Shown piece after piece: positions 60,641-62,000 of a stretch of DNA of 62,000 nucleotides. Source of the DNA: Phoronis australis (taxonomy: Eukaryota; Phoronida; Phoronidae); the NCBI GenBank assembly GCA_002633005.1, contig NMRA01000544.1, forward strand, positions 44,479 through 106,478. The letters are read 5' to 3'. Position 1 is the first letter of the stretch. Each line of letters opens with the position of its first letter. The position numbers were made by a program, and so were the translations under genes. A model generated the notes under the pieces. It was given only the letters and a program-made list of their open reading frames with translations, was not told where the DNA came from and searched no databases.

Positions 60641-60914
60641 CTTTTTGTCACGTTTATTTTGTGCCTTGTCTATTAATTGACTTATTATAATGTATACCGT
60701 GTGGCGTGTATTATTGTATACTAATTGAAGTTGAGGAGGACAACAGACTGAGGCCACCCCGACATGAAATAGGCCAAGATATAAGGTAAACATTTTCCCG
60801 CATCGAGAATGTTAAAATATCAAGAAATGCAGAGAATGTAATTCATGGGTTTTTTTATTACTTGCACCGAATGGCGTGATTTGTGTTTTGTCGACTTTGT
60901 AATTCTCGCTGCAG

Positions 60915-61074
60915 GTTTGAGGCCACCATAATACCCACGAACAGACAAGATTTCGGGGAGAGTATAACTTTTGTCTTGCGCACGTGTTTTGTCACCTCAG
61001 AAACACGTTGCTTTTGTTACCATAATCACGTACTACAGCGTTTATTGAAGTTTTATGCTTTTATGATCGATTAA
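60915..61074 (+). CDS. Candidate terminal exon, product unrecognised
   Basis: A strong acceptor-like tract (TTTTGTCGACTTTGTAATTC then TCGCTGCAG, AG at 60,913-60,914) opens onto a 53-codon frame. It runs from FEATIIPTNRQDFGESITF through TCFVTSETRCFCYHN to FYAFMID-stop at 61,074. AATAAA at 61,124-61,129 is 50 bp further on. The gene would have to draw its earlier exons from the satellite region or beyond. No family recognised; the frame could be chance. Confidence 0.3.
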
Positions 61075-61129
61075 GATATTTTACTTTCCATGGAACGTAT
61101 TCTCAGCCTGTATTTTTTATTGTAATAAA

Positions 61130-61790
61130 AACGAATGACAATTTTGGTTTTGGCATGTTCAGCTTCCATTTCACTACACTGAAAAAACACATTATATTGC
61201 GTCAGGTTTAACGGCATTTATTCTCCCGAAAGCTTTCAAAAATGTAACTTTTGTCTTTGGAAACATTACGTTAATACGTTTGCAGACAAAATTGTCTTTA
61301 CATTTCTACAAACCTACTATTTGAGTTTTTTATCGTGAGCTTTTCGCTGTACGTAGTTGTAATAAACGGAGGTGGGTGATTGTTAAGTTACTTAAGGTTG
61401 CTGAACTCTTGTTTCCTTTGCAAATAAAAAATACTACCCAACAAGGGTATAATTCCTTTCTCTAACAATAATTAAGGAAAAACATATTAAGTTTTTCNGT
61501 GAGTTTTTTATAGTGACCTTTTCGCTGTACGTGGTTGTAATAAACGGAGGTGGGTGATTGTTAATTTACTTAAGGCTGCTGAACTCTTGTTTCTTTTGAA
61601 AATAAAAAATACTACCCAACAAGGGTATAATTCCTTTCTCTAACAACAATTAAGGAAAAACATATTAAGTTTTTCCAACACCACACACTAAACGACAAGG
61701 ACCCAGCAACTTTAAATCCAAATTTTGATACTCATGTTTGAGCACATTGGCTCTCTACCAAAACAGCTGTTGAAATGCAAACTAACTATT
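61130..61790. other. Non-coding interval with an N-centred duplication
   Basis: About 175 bp (61,322-61,497) are repeated with a few differences at 61,499-61,676 across the single N at 61,498, again suggesting an unmerged assembly overlap. No gene recognised. Confidence 0.6.
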
Positions 61791-61804
61791 GAACAATCAC
61801 CCGG

Positions 61805-61872
61805 GGTCATGATGCAAGGCAGCAGGCATGTCTTTGACATGAAGTCTGGGTTCAAGTCCCAGTGACCCCAAC
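61805..61872 (+). tRNA. tRNA-like sequence (probable tRNA-derived element or pseudogene)
   Basis: GGGGTCA pairs perfectly with TGACCCC as a 7-bp acceptor stem, and CTGGG-TTCAAGT-CCCAG is a perfect T-arm. TGC/GCA gives a short D stem, and CATG-TCTTTGA-CATG a 4-bp anticodon-like stem. The total is only 67 nt plus a discriminator A, and the base before the anticodon is C, not T. A functional nuclear tRNA is therefore unlikely; the coordinates are approximate to a few bases. Confidence 0.4.
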
Positions 61873-62000
61873 ATTCCCATAGAAAGTTTGCTTTCAACAT
61901 CCCAGAGTCAGAATACTAAACAGAAGATACAAGTCAATCATATGGCACTGGGTAATTCTATCTTTTTCGTATGTTTGTCAAACTGAGTCTCTGAATAGGA

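Larger units (their letters stand above)
57300..60780. repeat. Satellite array of roughly 375-390-bp units with GC-rich core
   Basis: The core with GACGGCGGCCGCCAGGACAT recurs at 57,671, 58,046, about 58,424, 58,815, 59,203, 59,943 and 60,056, and diverged at 60,445 and about 60,745. Spacing is 375-391 bp, except one double interval (one core deleted near 59,600) and one 113-bp interval caused by the N at 60,030. Between cores the sequence is built of AT-rich subunits of about 40-50 bp (ATGTTTATTGTGTGTCGTGT and variants). Long apparent ORFs in the array are by-products of the repeat. Confidence 0.9.

Noticed and set aside
57300-60780. Regularly spaced repeats resembling a CRISPR array
   Set aside because: Units are about 380 bp with diverged, similar spacers, and the genome is eukaryotic.

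Overview
This is a eukaryotic, AT-rich, repeat-dense genomic window, most likely from a marine invertebrate and plausibly an invertebrate deuterostome such as a hemichordate, amphioxus or echinoderm. The reasons are spliced CYP2-like cytochrome P450 genes with GT-AG introns, Penelope-like and non-LTR retroelement relics, tRNA-derived SINE sequence and heavy tandem duplication. I cannot name the species. No bacterial operon, CRISPR array or complete RNA gene is evident.

Layout. 1-800: 3' end of a non-LTR retrotransposon. 2,200-4,640: a badly broken member of a multi-copy invertebrate gene family with a PIN/XPG-like core and a C-terminal Tesmin/TSO1-type CXC motif. 4,990-5,625: two 319-bp tandem repeats. 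5,795-5,976: last exon of a P450 whose other exons are outside the window. 6,760-7,620 (minus): non-LTR reverse transcriptase relic. 9,540-10,580: Penelope-like relic. 10,670-11,340: fold-back element. 12,030-15,055: tandem Helitron-like repeats. 15,285-16,080: GAT-rich microsatellite.

16,500-43,700 is a tandem P450 cluster. It holds an orphan exon 1 (gene A, 16,587-16,831) and two six-exon genes that reconstruct exactly, each 1,503 nt and 500 aa (gene B 20,104-24,767; gene C 35,218-43,481). Intergenic DNA at 16,945-19,455 and 30,190-32,710 is duplicated along with the genes and contains an inverted-repeat element carrying a coding relic. Comparing the paralogues exposes several insertions with their empty sites.

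44,800-57,300 is mostly non-coding, with a short-TIR element flanked by 5-bp target duplications (45,514-46,552), an inverted-repeat element (46,625-47,220), a possible minus-strand terminal exon (50,558-50,824) and an unrecognised repeat-containing ORF cluster (52,470-53,600). 57,300-60,780 is a satellite of roughly 375-390 bp units. Each unit carries a GC-rich core flanked by splice-site-like sequence, and a possible terminal exon follows at 60,915-61,074. Three single N characters near the end are each flanked by direct near-duplicates, which points to unmerged contig ends.

The only well-supported gene function is microsomal monooxygenase activity (CYP2-like, clan 2). Most of the rest is mobile-element debris. 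The most interesting open questions are the mini-exon-like satellite, repeat-borne nuclear-receptor-type DR1 sites upstream of the P450 cluster, the orphan first exon, and the PIN/XPG-like families.
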